DNA from: Candidatus Geohydrothermomicrobium daggyaiense
GTDB lineage: Bacteria; Actinomycetota; Geothermincolia; Fen-727; JACVIW01
NCBI GenBank assembly: GCA_015711695.1
Contig: JACVIW010000028.1
Coordinates: forward strand, 1-14,495
Direction of reading: 5' to 3'
DNA: 14,495 nt
The translations under genes were made by a program, and so were the position numbers. The stretch's first letter is position 1. Every line of letters begins with the position of its first letter. The notes beneath the pieces were generated by a model. That model saw nothing but the letters and a program-made list of their open reading frames with translations. It did no database searches and was not told the DNA's origin. Shown here piece by piece: positions 6,733 to 14,305 of this stretch.

Positions 6733-7122
6733 AGGCGTATTAGGACTCGTCTCAAGACCGCTTTTTCCTCATGATTAAAAGGGTGATGAGACCATTCCGG
6801 GGAAGATAGTCTCACAGTTTCCTTTACAGATTATGAAAAAAATCCCATGCATAATTCTGGGCGAATGCTTGAGATTGTTCACCTCGGTAGTAATATAACA
6901 CATATAGGATGTTTTCAGGCATTCTCTGGACCTCTCTCAGCCTGGTCTAGCTTATTATTTTTAATTGCTTATGTAGTGGCCCGGACAACCAAAAACTTCA
7001 GCAAAAGACCGTATGTGGATTTTTATCAACCCAGCGTATAAACTCTTACCCTTATTACGCTGATTGAAACAGCTTTTTTGTGATAACATTGGACAATTAA
7101 CGCAAAAGTTTACTGACTTTTT
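6733..7122. other. Intergenic region, about 390 bp, regulatory signals only
   Basis: No convincing gene was seen. The left part holds the leader of the ANTAR gene with a large hairpin. A possible extended -10 (TGTTATATT on the minus strand, 6900-6892) could drive that gene, but its -35 is poor. At 7059-7079 the plus strand has GCTG, seven bases, CAGC and six T residues, a weak terminator-like element with only four base pairs. A plus-strand 64-codon frame at 6847-7041 lacks a ribosome binding site and was not accepted. Confidence 0.5.
6787..6814 (-). promoter_or_regulatory. Long imperfect hairpin in the leader of the ANTAR gene
   Basis: TGAGAC (6787-6792) and GTCTCA (6809-6814) form a perfect 6-bp stem. 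The interior continues with A-T and G-T pairs and one bulge, almost closing at a CCC loop. It lies 55-80 bases upstream of the ANTAR start codon. It has no hexaloop of the ANTAR type and no adjacent T run, so it may be an operator or RNA structure of unknown purpose. Confidence 0.4.
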
Positions 7123-8319
7123 CTATATCCTGATTCTTCTCGGGGACAGAACCTTAGGCATTCCTCTTATGAAAAGCTCCCTGAGCATTTGTTTTGCTCT
7201 ATCCTCTGCGAGACGGGGGAGAGGAAAGCCTGTCGCCCCCGATACAATTTCGTTAATGTGATATACGGGTATTCCCCATGGCGTGATCAAATTTCCAATT
7301 GAAAAAAGAAGGTAACATGAGTTGCAGTAAACAACGAGTCTTTCCGCTCCGGACTCCCTTGCTTCCTTCAGTCGCCGGATAATGCCTTTTGCCATGTCAA
7401 GAGGATTATATCTGGCAGCACCGTATCCAAGGCCGCAGCAGAGGGCAAATTCGTGGTGGTGTTTCATCTCCACAACAGAAGCTCCGAGTTTTTCAAGTAT
7501 TGCCCTTGGTTTCATCTGGAAATCTTTTCCGAGTAGCTTTGAATGACAGGGGTCGTGGACAGTAACTTTTAAGCCTTTGAGAATACTTTCACAGGAAATC
7601 TTTCCTCTCTTTATATCATGGAAAAGCGCGTCACCAAAATAAGAGATTTTGAAGGGGAAAAGAGCCCCAAAATGCGATTGAAGGATATTTTTGAACATGT
7701 TATAACATGCCTGACAGTAGCAGGCCATCTCTTTTATGCCTATGCTTTTAAGTTTTTCTTCAAGGAGACAGCAGTTTTCTTTGACCTTTCGAAGCGCTCC
7801 TATCCTGTAGTAGACCTCTCCGCAGCAAAGCTTTTGATCACCAAAAATCGCGTATTCCTCAAAGATAGGGGAGCTGGCAAGAAATGGCATTATCCTCAGG
7901 TTGCAACCGGCAAACATAACTCTTTCGGCTTTTTCCACCCTGCTCATGTCTGCCCAGTTATTTAGAAGGTCCTTCTCATGTTCTGTTACTTCATCGCTTA
8001 GTCTTGACCAGGCGTTATCGGGTTCTAGAGGCATAACGAGGGTCGCCCTTATCGGGTATCCCCTTTTTTGTCCGCGCTCAAACCACCTGTATAGAATCAG
8101 GCCATAAGGGTTTGCACCATTGGGACAAACCGCACTGCATGTCATACATGAATCGCACAATTCAAGAATTTCCGGACTATTTGCGCATTCTACGAGTTTG
8201 CGAAAGTAAAGACCTGGTTTTCGCAGTTCGGAGCCCAATGCGGGGCACGCCTTGAGACATTCGCCGCAGTAGTCGCAATCTGCGACGGAGAAGAAGGATT
8301 GGATTTCAAATTCGCTCAT
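7123..8319 (-). CDS. HdrD/GlcF-like iron-sulfur protein with two CCG domains
   Basis: A 398-residue (Fe-S)-binding oxidoreductase subunit. The N-terminus has two [4Fe-4S] ferredoxin sites (C15/18/21/25 and C55/58/61/65). Two cysteine-rich CCG domains follow: the first with C139, C165-C166 and C202/C205, the second with HDPCHS (C258), ALCCGLGYG (C294-C295) and YCNSC (C332/C335). This is the layout of heterodisulfide reductase subunit D and of glycolate/lactate oxidase iron-sulfur subunits, where CCG domains bind non-cubane Fe-S clusters that handle disulfide or quinone chemistry. No transmembrane helix is apparent, and no FAD-dehydrogenase or HdrE-like cytochrome partner is adjacent, so its electron donor is unknown. 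ATG 8319 is supported by GGAG five bases upstream. It is divergent from the 8429 gene and is followed by an intergenic gap, so it is probably transcribed alone. Confidence 0.85.
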   Translation of the reverse strand: MSEFEIQSFFSVADCDYCGECLKACPALGSELRKPGLYFRKLVECANSPEILELCDSCMTCSAVCPNGANPYGLILYRWFERGQKRGYPIRATLVMPLEPDNAWSRLSDEVTEHEKDLLNNWADMSRVEKAERVMFAGCNLRIMPFLASSPIFEEYAIFGDQKLCCGEVYYRIGALRKVKENCCLLEEKLKSIGIKEMACYCQACYNMFKNILQSHFGALFPFKISYFGDALFHDIKRGKISCESILKGLKVTVHDPCHSKLLGKDFQMKPRAILEKLGASVVEMKHHHEFALCCGLGYGAARYNPLDMAKGIIRRLKEARESGAERLVVYCNSCYLLFSIGNLITPWGIPVYHINEIVSGATGFPLPRLAEDRAKQMLRELFIRGMPKVLSPRRIRI

Positions 8320-8340
8320 TCCATCTCCATGTTCTTAGAA

Positions 8341-8369
8341 TAGACATACTTGCGCGATGGAAATATGAT
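8341..8369 (+). promoter_or_regulatory. Candidate sigma70 promoter for the 499-aa protein gene
   Basis: TAGACA (8341-8346) and TATGAT (8364-8369) are 17 bases apart, giving a start near 8376 and a leader of about 50 bases. On the opposite strand TATTAT (8373-8368) could act as the -10 for the divergent HdrD-like gene, though no good -35 accompanies it. Confidence 0.5.
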
Positions 8370-8428
8370 AATATGCTGAAGCCCGGTCATAAATCCCCGG
8401 AAAAATGTTCTCGGGAGGTCTCGCAAAC

Positions 8429-9928
8429 ATGGATGTTACCTATGATTTCTTCAAACAACTTGAGGACATATACACGGTCAAATCCAGGCACCTCAAATAC
8501 CTTAACGCCCTCCTGCCCGAGATGTGGCAAACCCAGATACCAGGTGGATACTCCCGTATCTGGGAAAGGCAGGGTTGGAGCTTCAGGCTTAAATCGTTCG
8601 ACCCGTTACCCTTACCATTGAAGCTTCTCTTTCCTTCCAAGAAGCAGCTCATCGCGTGGACCCTGATTGGGTTTGTAAACCAGTTAATTATGGAAGTGAG
8701 CCCGGAATCACTGGGGGATTTCCTTAGCCAATACATAGATAATCCCACTGCGAAAAGGAATCTTACCGAGCTCTTTTTTGGAGAAGACTTGAGTGGACCG
8801 GGACTTAAGGCATTCGGAAGCATTGTCGTGTGCGCAAGGGAGGAGAATAGATTTCTCAACAAATTCATGCCCATGCTGAGGGCATTCGCGGAAAACGATC
8901 CAAGATATAGAGCTGTCGATGAGGAACTGATGTCCCTTGCTACTGAGTTTTACAGGGAGATATCCGATTTCATGCGTTATCTCGAAAGCGACATATTTTT
9001 GTTCAAGCGTTTCAGTAAAGATTTGAAAGCTCTATTCAGGTATGGTGTTTCTATGGGAGTGCTGGGTTTTGGCGGGATTGGTTCGTTGGTCGAATTGCTC
9101 GAAAAGGCTGAACCGCTGGAGTCGGAAAGCGCAGACAAGCAGGATGAGAAAGTCGAGTTTTTCAGGGATGACGATTTTTACAGGCGTTATAGGGCTTTCT
9201 TAGAGGATTACGTTAGCGCGTTGAGCGAAGCGGGTTTGAGAGCCCCGGATTACACCATAAGACAGGTTTCAGGAGAGAACGGAGATTTAAGTATTATTCT
9301 CTCGAAAACAAAACTTCCTCCTGAGTCTATAGGAAGAAGACTGATAAGTATTCTTGATGGAGAAAACTGCATACTTTTTGCTGGGATGATCTTTGAGGAG
9401 ATAGAAAAAATTGCCCGTTACAACAGGAGCGGTAGGGGAGTGAAGATCGGAATAGACCCGGATATATCGAGTTGGGGCCTTGATAGATTTGATATTCGAA
9501 AGTCAAGAATAACCGGGGATGAGAGATTGATATATCTTGAAATATCTGTCCCGTACATTCGCAAAGAGAATGACGAAAGGATTGATATTGAAGTAACTTT
9601 GAGAAAATTGCCTGATATCGCGACTTCTGTTCTAAAAAAGCGGTTTGTGAACGAAAAGGTGGATGGATTCTATGACGAGAGAGAGATAATCATAAACTTT
9701 CTTGCTAGTTTCATAAATAGCGGGCGTGGCGGTCTTCTGCGCATGCTTGTTGAGAAAGCGAACAAGTTCATTGAAGACAAGATGGCTGATTTTGGTGTCG
9801 AGAAAATTAGCGCGGGCGAAGTAGCCAGGAGAGCAAGGAGAGAAAGGATTTTTGAGCAGTCAATAAAGTCTGCGAGGTCTATAGATAAAGTTTTTAGAAG
9901 GAAGGCATTATTCCGAAAAGAAGATTGA
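8429..9928 (+). CDS. Hypothetical protein, 499 aa
   Basis: I do not recognise a family. The protein appears soluble: no signal peptide and no clear membrane helix, though residues about 70-85 and 205-225 are moderately hydrophobic. It is rich in charged residues and predicted mostly helical in the first half, with a mixed strand/helix stretch from about 260 to 410 (for example GRGVKIGIDPDISSWGLD and IYLEISVPYI). The C-terminal 60 residues are strongly basic (ARRARRERIF, KVFRRKALFRKED), which could bind nucleic acid or phospholipid. No catalytic motif stands out. ATG 8429 is preferred because GGGAGG (8413-8418) is ten bases upstream; an ATG at 8405 would add eight residues but has only GG near it. 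The long uninterrupted frame supports a real gene. Confidence 0.75.
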   Translation: MDVTYDFFKQLEDIYTVKSRHLKYLNALLPEMWQTQIPGGYSRIWERQGWSFRLKSFDPLPLPLKLLFPSKKQLIAWTLIGFVNQLIMEVSPESLGDFLSQYIDNPTAKRNLTELFFGEDLSGPGLKAFGSIVVCAREENRFLNKFMPMLRAFAENDPRYRAVDEELMSLATEFYREISDFMRYLESDIFLFKRFSKDLKALFRYGVSMGVLGFGGIGSLVELLEKAEPLESESADKQDEKVEFFRDDDFYRRYRAFLEDYVSALSEAGLRAPDYTIRQVSGENGDLSIILSKTKLPPESIGRRLISILDGENCILFAGMIFEEIEKIARYNRSGRGVKIGIDPDISSWGLDRFDIRKSRITGDERLIYLEISVPYIRKENDERIDIEVTLRKLPDIATSVLKKRFVNEKVDGFYDEREIIINFLASFINSGRGGLLRMLVEKANKFIEDKMADFGVEKISAGEVARRARRERIFEQSIKSARSIDKVFRRKALFRKED

Positions 9929-9947
9929 ATTATCGCGGAAAATGCGT

Positions 9948-9975
9948 TTGCTTGTTGGTCAAATGCTTTTATTAT
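9948..9975 (+). promoter_or_regulatory. Candidate promoter for the prenyltransferase-repeat gene
   Basis: TTGCTT (9948-9953) and TATTAT (9970-9975) are spaced 16 bases apart in the 164-bp gap after the 499-aa gene. A separate perfect TATAAT at 10023-10028 has no -35 at the right distance. Downstream lies a small hairpin (CGGG/CCCG, about 9998-10014), and GTGTT/AACAC (10076-10092) forms another just before the start codon. Confidence 0.4.
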
Positions 9976-10092
9976 GAACATGTGATGTAGTGTTGCTCCG
10001 GGAAGGCAAACCCGAGGCCAAATATAATAACCTGAGGAGAAAAATGCATGATTGGAAGCCCTAGTATTTAGTCTCGTGTTCTTATTTAACAC

Positions 10093-11313
10093 ATGTGCAC
10101 TTCGTTTAGAAAGAAAAGAATTAAAGAAGATATCCGACAGATGATTGCATTCTGGGTAATTATCGCGTTTATTCTCGCCTTATCTGCTTCTTCTCCGGTG
10201 TTTGCATACGACATCGACAGAGCAATCGATTATCTCAAGAGCAGGCAGAATGCTGAAGGCGGGTTCTCGGAACCTAACGAGTCGCCCGACGAGAGACTGA
10301 CTTCCTGGGCACTTCTGGCAGGAATATCAAACGCTACTAAGGCGAGTTCTTTGTTATCCGAAGGCAGCAGGGCAATCTCTTTCATAATCACCAAGACTTC
10401 AAATCTCGGAGATCTTAGCGAGATTGCTCTATGTGTTGTGGCGCTTTCTTGCGCCGGGGTTGATGCTCAGGACGTGGAGGGAAAGAACCTTGTTTCACTC
10501 GTCAGATCATTCGCCGCGTCATCAGGAAAGATGGGCAAGAACCTTGAGGATCACTGCTGGGGGATAATTGCGCTTGTCTCGAGCGGAGAGCGAGTGTCGG
10601 AAAAATATATTGAATGGCTGCGTGAGCAACAAAGAGAAGACGGCGGCTGGGGAGACAAAAATAGCGATGTGATAATAGAAACGTCGCTTGCAATTGAGGC
10701 TCTTGTGAGTTCGGGCTCTGAGGATAAAGCTGCAATAGAACGTGGACTTTTCTTTTTGAGGGGTCAGATGCAGGAAGACGGCGGATTTCCTGGCAGAGAC
10801 GGAAATTCAAATGCGGTCGCAACCGCGTACGCTTTGCGCGCTATTTATGCCGCAGGAGATAATCCATTATCAGAAATATGGGATTTTCACGGGTCCAACC
10901 CCGTAAGTTACCTTGAGTCATTGCAGACCGGTGATGGTCATTTTCTATATATGCCGGGGAAAGATTATCAACCTTTGAAAACAACAGCCCTTTCGATAAT
11001 TGCTCTTGAGAAAAAACACCTTCCATTCGGGGCTGAATCAGCTGGCGTTATGTTGAAGCGCGATACCTCAAAGTTCAAGACACTCGATGAGATGGGTGAG
11101 TTAGGGGCGGTGGAACAGAAAAGCAGTATCGATGAGTCAGGCCGAAATAATTCTGAGAGGCGAGATTTACGTGCAGACGAGTTTTTTAACACAAAATCCT
11201 GGATTTGTGATTTCTGGTATTTCGTTTTTGTCTTACTCGCTTACCTTTTTTTGCTTGCTATTTCTGCTCTGATTGCATGGAAACTTCGTGAACGCCAGCT
11301 CAATCGCCTGTGA
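10093..11313 (+). CDS. Secreted, C-terminally anchored prenyltransferase/squalene-cyclase-repeat protein
   Basis: A 406-residue extracytoplasmic protein. A basic n-region (FRKKRIK) and hydrophobic core (about 18-37) ending VFA-YD form a signal peptide with likely cleavage after residue 38. Residues about 40-310 hold alpha/alpha-barrel repeats with the recurring Gln-x-x-Asp-Gly-Gly-x signature: QNAEGGF (52), QREDGGW (180), QMQEDGGF (225) and QTGDGHF (278). The catalytic DxDD of squalene-hopene cyclases is absent, so a cyclase reaction is unlikely; similar secreted repeat proteins occur in anaerobes without known function. A polar linker (about 325-365) leads to a membrane helix (about 373-396) and a short basic tail. 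The ATG at 10093 lacks a good ribosome binding site; an in-frame ATG at 10141 is weakly preceded by AAAGAAG but would lose the basic n-region. The gene end overlaps the convergent membrane-protein gene by 14 bases. Confidence 0.8.
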   Translation: MCTSFRKKRIKEDIRQMIAFWVIIAFILALSASSPVFAYDIDRAIDYLKSRQNAEGGFSEPNESPDERLTSWALLAGISNATKASSLLSEGSRAISFIITKTSNLGDLSEIALCVVALSCAGVDAQDVEGKNLVSLVRSFAASSGKMGKNLEDHCWGIIALVSSGERVSEKYIEWLREQQREDGGWGDKNSDVIIETSLAIEALVSSGSEDKAAIERGLFFLRGQMQEDGGFPGRDGNSNAVATAYALRAIYAAGDNPLSEIWDFHGSNPVSYLESLQTGDGHFLYMPGKDYQPLKTTALSIIALEKKHLPFGAESAGVMLKRDTSKFKTLDEMGELGAVEQKSSIDESGRNNSERRDLRADEFFNTKSWICDFWYFVFVLLAYLFLLAISALIAWKLRERQLNRL

Positions 11314-11728
11314 AGAGTTCCCTCTTTTTCCACAGCAGCGCCATCGTGATCGAACCCAGAACGACTGTCCATATATGTATGAGAAGCATTTGCGCTCTAT
11401 CTTTGTTCAGAGGCTTGTATTTTCGGTTTTCAAGTGAGTAGAGGATATCCATGCATCCGAGGAATATCAGGGCGCTTGCAGCGGCAGCACCGGAAAAGAA
11501 GCCTTTTTTGTTCATCTTTAAAATATTCTTTGAGGAAACAAGGGCGCATATGATCATCCAGGAGTCTGCAAGAGGGAAAGCCCTCTCAAATGCCTCATCC
11601 TGATACGTTTCTGTTGCCTGGATCTTTCCGGAGAAAAACAGGATCCAAAATGCTATGGTAACGATGCCCGTTACTCCAAGTAAAAAGGAAAGAATTGTTA
11701 GCGATAACGGCCTCTTTTCTTTTTCCAT
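11300..11728 (-). CDS. Small hypothetical membrane protein, about four helices
   Basis: A 142-residue protein with a basic start (MEKEKRP) and hydrophobic segments near residues 8-33, 52-66, 76-97 and 113-132, suggesting four membrane helices. No family was recognised and no active-site motif is visible. ATG 11728 is well supported by AGGAGG nine bases upstream. The last 14 bases overlap the end of the convergent prenyltransferase-repeat gene, and no shared terminator was seen between them. Confidence 0.7.
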   Translation of the reverse strand: MEKEKRPLSLTILSFLLGVTGIVTIAFWILFFSGKIQATETYQDEAFERAFPLADSWMIICALVSSKNILKMNKKGFFSGAAAASALIFLGCMDILYSLENRKYKPLNKDRAQMLLIHIWTVVLGSITMALLWKKRELFTGD

Positions 11729-11798
11729 GTTTTTCTTCCTCCTGTAAAGCCCGCTCGATTTATGAATGGTTCCCAGATGAAATTAAATAACTTAAAAC

Positions 11799-11811
11799 CT
11801 TGATATTCAAG
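11799..11811. promoter_or_regulatory. Palindrome CTTGA-TAT-TCAAG upstream of the glycyl radical enzyme gene
   Basis: A perfect 5-bp inverted repeat with a 3-base centre, about 98 bases before the start codon. Its TTGAT half resembles Crp/Fnr-family half-sites, but the spacing is shorter than the classical TTGAT-N4-ATCAA, so the regulator cannot be named. It could be an operator for anaerobic or substrate control. Confidence 0.3.
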
Positions 11812-11823
11812 ATGCATGAATCA

Positions 11824-11841
11824 CCGGTCCACGGGATCCGG
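11824..11841. promoter_or_regulatory. Strong hairpin upstream of the glycyl radical enzyme gene
   Basis: CCGGTCC (11824-11830) pairs with GGA-T-CCGG (11834-11841) in a 7-bp stem with one bulged T and a 3-base loop. No T run follows on either strand, so it is not a typical terminator. It stands about 20 bases before an AT-rich stretch (TAATATATAA, 11862-11871) that may include the -10 region. Confidence 0.35.
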
Positions 11842-11908
11842 AAAATCCTCTTAATGTGGCGTAATATATAAAGAGAGAAATTAGATACTTCTAAAATGGA
11901 GGTAAGAA

Positions 11909-14305
11909 ATGGAACTTGGTACCGCTCTCAAGCCTGATGAATTGTGGGGACCTTCCGCGAAGCTTTCTGCAAGGGTTTCGCGTTTACGGAATGAATATTT
12001 CAACATTGAAGATCGCGATTATTTTAGGAACGAGATAATGCCCTTCACAACCGGCACGCGTTGGGATACTGTCTGGTCTCCGAACGCGTGGGGTGTTGTT
12101 CCTGACCTGCTGCCATTCCATAAGGCTTTTATGGAGACGCTACCTCTTGCGGCAAATAAAGTCGAATTGCCTGAGGACTTCTGGTCTAAACCTCATGTCA
12201 TAAGGGTGGCAATATTTTTCCGGTTAGTCATAACAAAATATCTTCCCGTGAAAATTCTTGACGGTGAACTTATAGTGGGTGGTTATTTCAATACTGCGCT
12301 TTCACGCGCGCATAATAAAAATGAAGCAAAAAAGTGGCGGAGATTCACCAAAAAATGGCTCAAGGAAATGGACTTTCTTAACTCTCACGGTATGGGAAAC
12401 GCGGGTGCTACTCCGGGACACATCATTCCTGATTACCCGAGAGTTCTCCGCATCGGTTTCAAAGGCCTTGTTGAGTATTTCGAAAGCCTTAAAAGAAAAG
12501 TAAAAAATTCCGCTCATAAAGATTTTCTTGAGGCATTAATCATCTGCTGCCAGGCAACAAAGGATTTTGCTGAGAGGTATGCAATTGAGGCGGGGAGATT
12601 AGCTGAAGAATGCGAGGATAAAGAAAGGGCTGAGGAACTCGAAGAGATAGCTAGGATTTGCAGGAAGGTACCCTGGGAACCGGCGGAGAGTTTCCACGAG
12701 GCACTTCAATCGCTCTGGTTCACTCATATGCTGGTTATGGTGCAAGAATCTTATCCAGGACCTGGCCTTTCGCCTGGAAGAATTGACCAGTATCTCTATC
12801 CCTATTATGAAAAAGATGTTCTTGGTGGAAGAATATCGCGTGAATACGCGAAGGAGCTCCTGGAGTGTTTTTGGATAAAACCGAATTATGCCTATGATTT
12901 TATCTACAGGGTTGGTAGAACAAAGGGTATAACCAGCGGTTACGGACAACTTGTAACGATCGGTGGAATTGGTCCCGACGGTGAGGATGCCTCTAATGAG
13001 CTCACATGGTTAATTCTTGAGGTAATTGAGGAAATGAACCTGCTTGAGCCAAAACCCAACGTACGTCTTCATAAAAAAACACCGGATGATCTTTTGAGAA
13101 GGGTTTGTGAAATGGTTGCCAGGGCACAGGGTTCGCCTTTCCTCATTAATTTTGATGAGCAATCTATTGAGGGACTCAAATGGCAGGGGTTGCCGGAGGA
13201 GGTGTTATGGGATTATGCGCCGGTTGGTTGTCTTGAGAACACTTTACAGGGGAATGACAGAAGCGGAACAGTTGATGTAAACGTTAATTTAGCAAAAGCG
13301 GTAGAGTTGACTCTTTTTAACGGAAAAGACCTTCAGACCGGTAGGAGGTTAGGCCCTCGAACGGGGAATCCCGAGAAATTTAAATCATGGGATGATTTCA
13401 GAGAAGCATTTGAGACCCAGCTGAAATCGCTTTTGATGAAGTTTATCAAGTTCTATAACTTCTGCGACACTATTCGCTCATCTCTTGAACCAACTCCATA
13501 CCTTTCCTCAATAGTCAGGGGATGTGCTGAGTCAGGAAAGGACGTTACTGCCGGCGGGTGCGAGCATAATTATGTGACAGTTGAGGGTGTGGCTTTTGCC
13601 ACTGCGGTTGACTCGCTTATCGCTATTAAGAAGCTGGTTTATGAGGATCGCCTCTTGAGTATGGCTGAGCTTGTGTCAGCGATCAAAGACAACTTTGAGG
13701 GTCATGAAAAGGTACGACAGATGCTTATAAACAAAGCACCTAAATACGGTAACGATGATGACTATGCTGATGAAATTGCCCGTTACCTTTCAAGGTTATG
13801 GACGGAAGAAGTTTTCAGGCACAGGACTCCGACCGGACGCAGATACAGGGGAGGATACCTTTCGTGGAATTATTGGATCGCGTATGCGCCATTAACCGCC
13901 GCGACACCTGACGGGAGAAAACGAGGCAGATTTCTCTCTAACGGTGTTTGCCCTGTTGATGGAGCTGACAGAAAAGGTCCGACCGCGGTCGCCCTTTCGA
14001 TCACCAAACTTGGACTTGAAAGTGCGCCAAATGGTGATTCCCATACGATTTCTTTTAATCCGTCGTTGTTTAGGGGAAGTGAGCGAATAGAAAAACTGAT
14101 GTCTTATTTGAGAAGCTACTGTGAACGTGGAGGAACTGCAATCCAGGTCAATATGATTGATCCTCAAACCCTGAAAATGGCGCAGGCAAATCCTTCTGAT
14201 TACCAGAATCTTCTCGTTAGGGTAACCGGATATAACGCCTACTTTGTAATGCTTGGCAAGGAGATCCAGGATGAAATCATCGCCAGAGAATCCCATTGTC
14301 TCTAA
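11909..14305 (+). CDS. Glycyl radical enzyme, dehydratase/decarboxylase type, substrate unknown
   Basis: A 798-residue cytoplasmic enzyme of the pyruvate formate-lyase superfamily. The C-terminal glycyl radical loop RVTGYNAYF (771-779) places the radical on G774. The thiyl site is VGCLE (439-443): C441 with E443 two residues on, the C-x-E pattern of glycerol, hydroxyproline and choline-type lyases/dehydratases and of arylacetate decarboxylases, unlike the CC pair of true pyruvate formate-lyase. Other family landmarks are GKDVTAGG (543-550), DSLIAIKKLVYED (568-580), PKYGNDD (611-617) and ATPDGR (665-670). The length suits the group. The N-terminal 190 residues do not match any characterised subgroup I can recall, so the substrate is left open. 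GGAGG lies six bases before ATG 11909. The activase gene overlaps the 3' end by 35 bases, so the pair is translated together. Exposure to oxygen would cleave the activated enzyme, so it works only in anoxic cells. Confidence 0.9.
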   Translation: MELGTALKPDELWGPSAKLSARVSRLRNEYFNIEDRDYFRNEIMPFTTGTRWDTVWSPNAWGVVPDLLPFHKAFMETLPLAANKVELPEDFWSKPHVIRVAIFFRLVITKYLPVKILDGELIVGGYFNTALSRAHNKNEAKKWRRFTKKWLKEMDFLNSHGMGNAGATPGHIIPDYPRVLRIGFKGLVEYFESLKRKVKNSAHKDFLEALIICCQATKDFAERYAIEAGRLAEECEDKERAEELEEIARICRKVPWEPAESFHEALQSLWFTHMLVMVQESYPGPGLSPGRIDQYLYPYYEKDVLGGRISREYAKELLECFWIKPNYAYDFIYRVGRTKGITSGYGQLVTIGGIGPDGEDASNELTWLILEVIEEMNLLEPKPNVRLHKKTPDDLLRRVCEMVARAQGSPFLINFDEQSIEGLKWQGLPEEVLWDYAPVGCLENTLQGNDRSGTVDVNVNLAKAVELTLFNGKDLQTGRRLGPRTGNPEKFKSWDDFREAFETQLKSLLMKFIKFYNFCDTIRSSLEPTPYLSSIVRGCAESGKDVTAGGCEHNYVTVEGVAFATAVDSLIAIKKLVYEDRLLSMAELVSAIKDNFEGHEKVRQMLINKAPKYGNDDDYADEIARYLSRLWTEEVFRHRTPTGRRYRGGYLSWNYWIAYAPLTAATPDGRKRGRFLSNGVCPVDGADRKGPTAVALSITKLGLESAPNGDSHTISFNPSLFRGSERIEKLMSYLRSYCERGGTAIQVNMIDPQTLKMAQANPSDYQNLLVRVTGYNAYFVMLGKEIQDEIIARESHCL

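Noticed and set aside
6847..7041. Plus-strand 64-codon frame in the intergenic region, followed by a weak terminator-like element
   Set aside because: No Shine-Dalgarno site or promoter, no recognisable protein features, and the hairpin after it has only four base pairs.
10093..11313. Squalene-hopene cyclase
   Set aside because: The protein has a signal peptide, is too short, has only about four repeats and lacks the DxDD motif.
11909..14305. True pyruvate formate-lyase
   Set aside because: The active site has Cys-Leu-Glu rather than the adjacent cysteine pair required for pyruvate cleavage.
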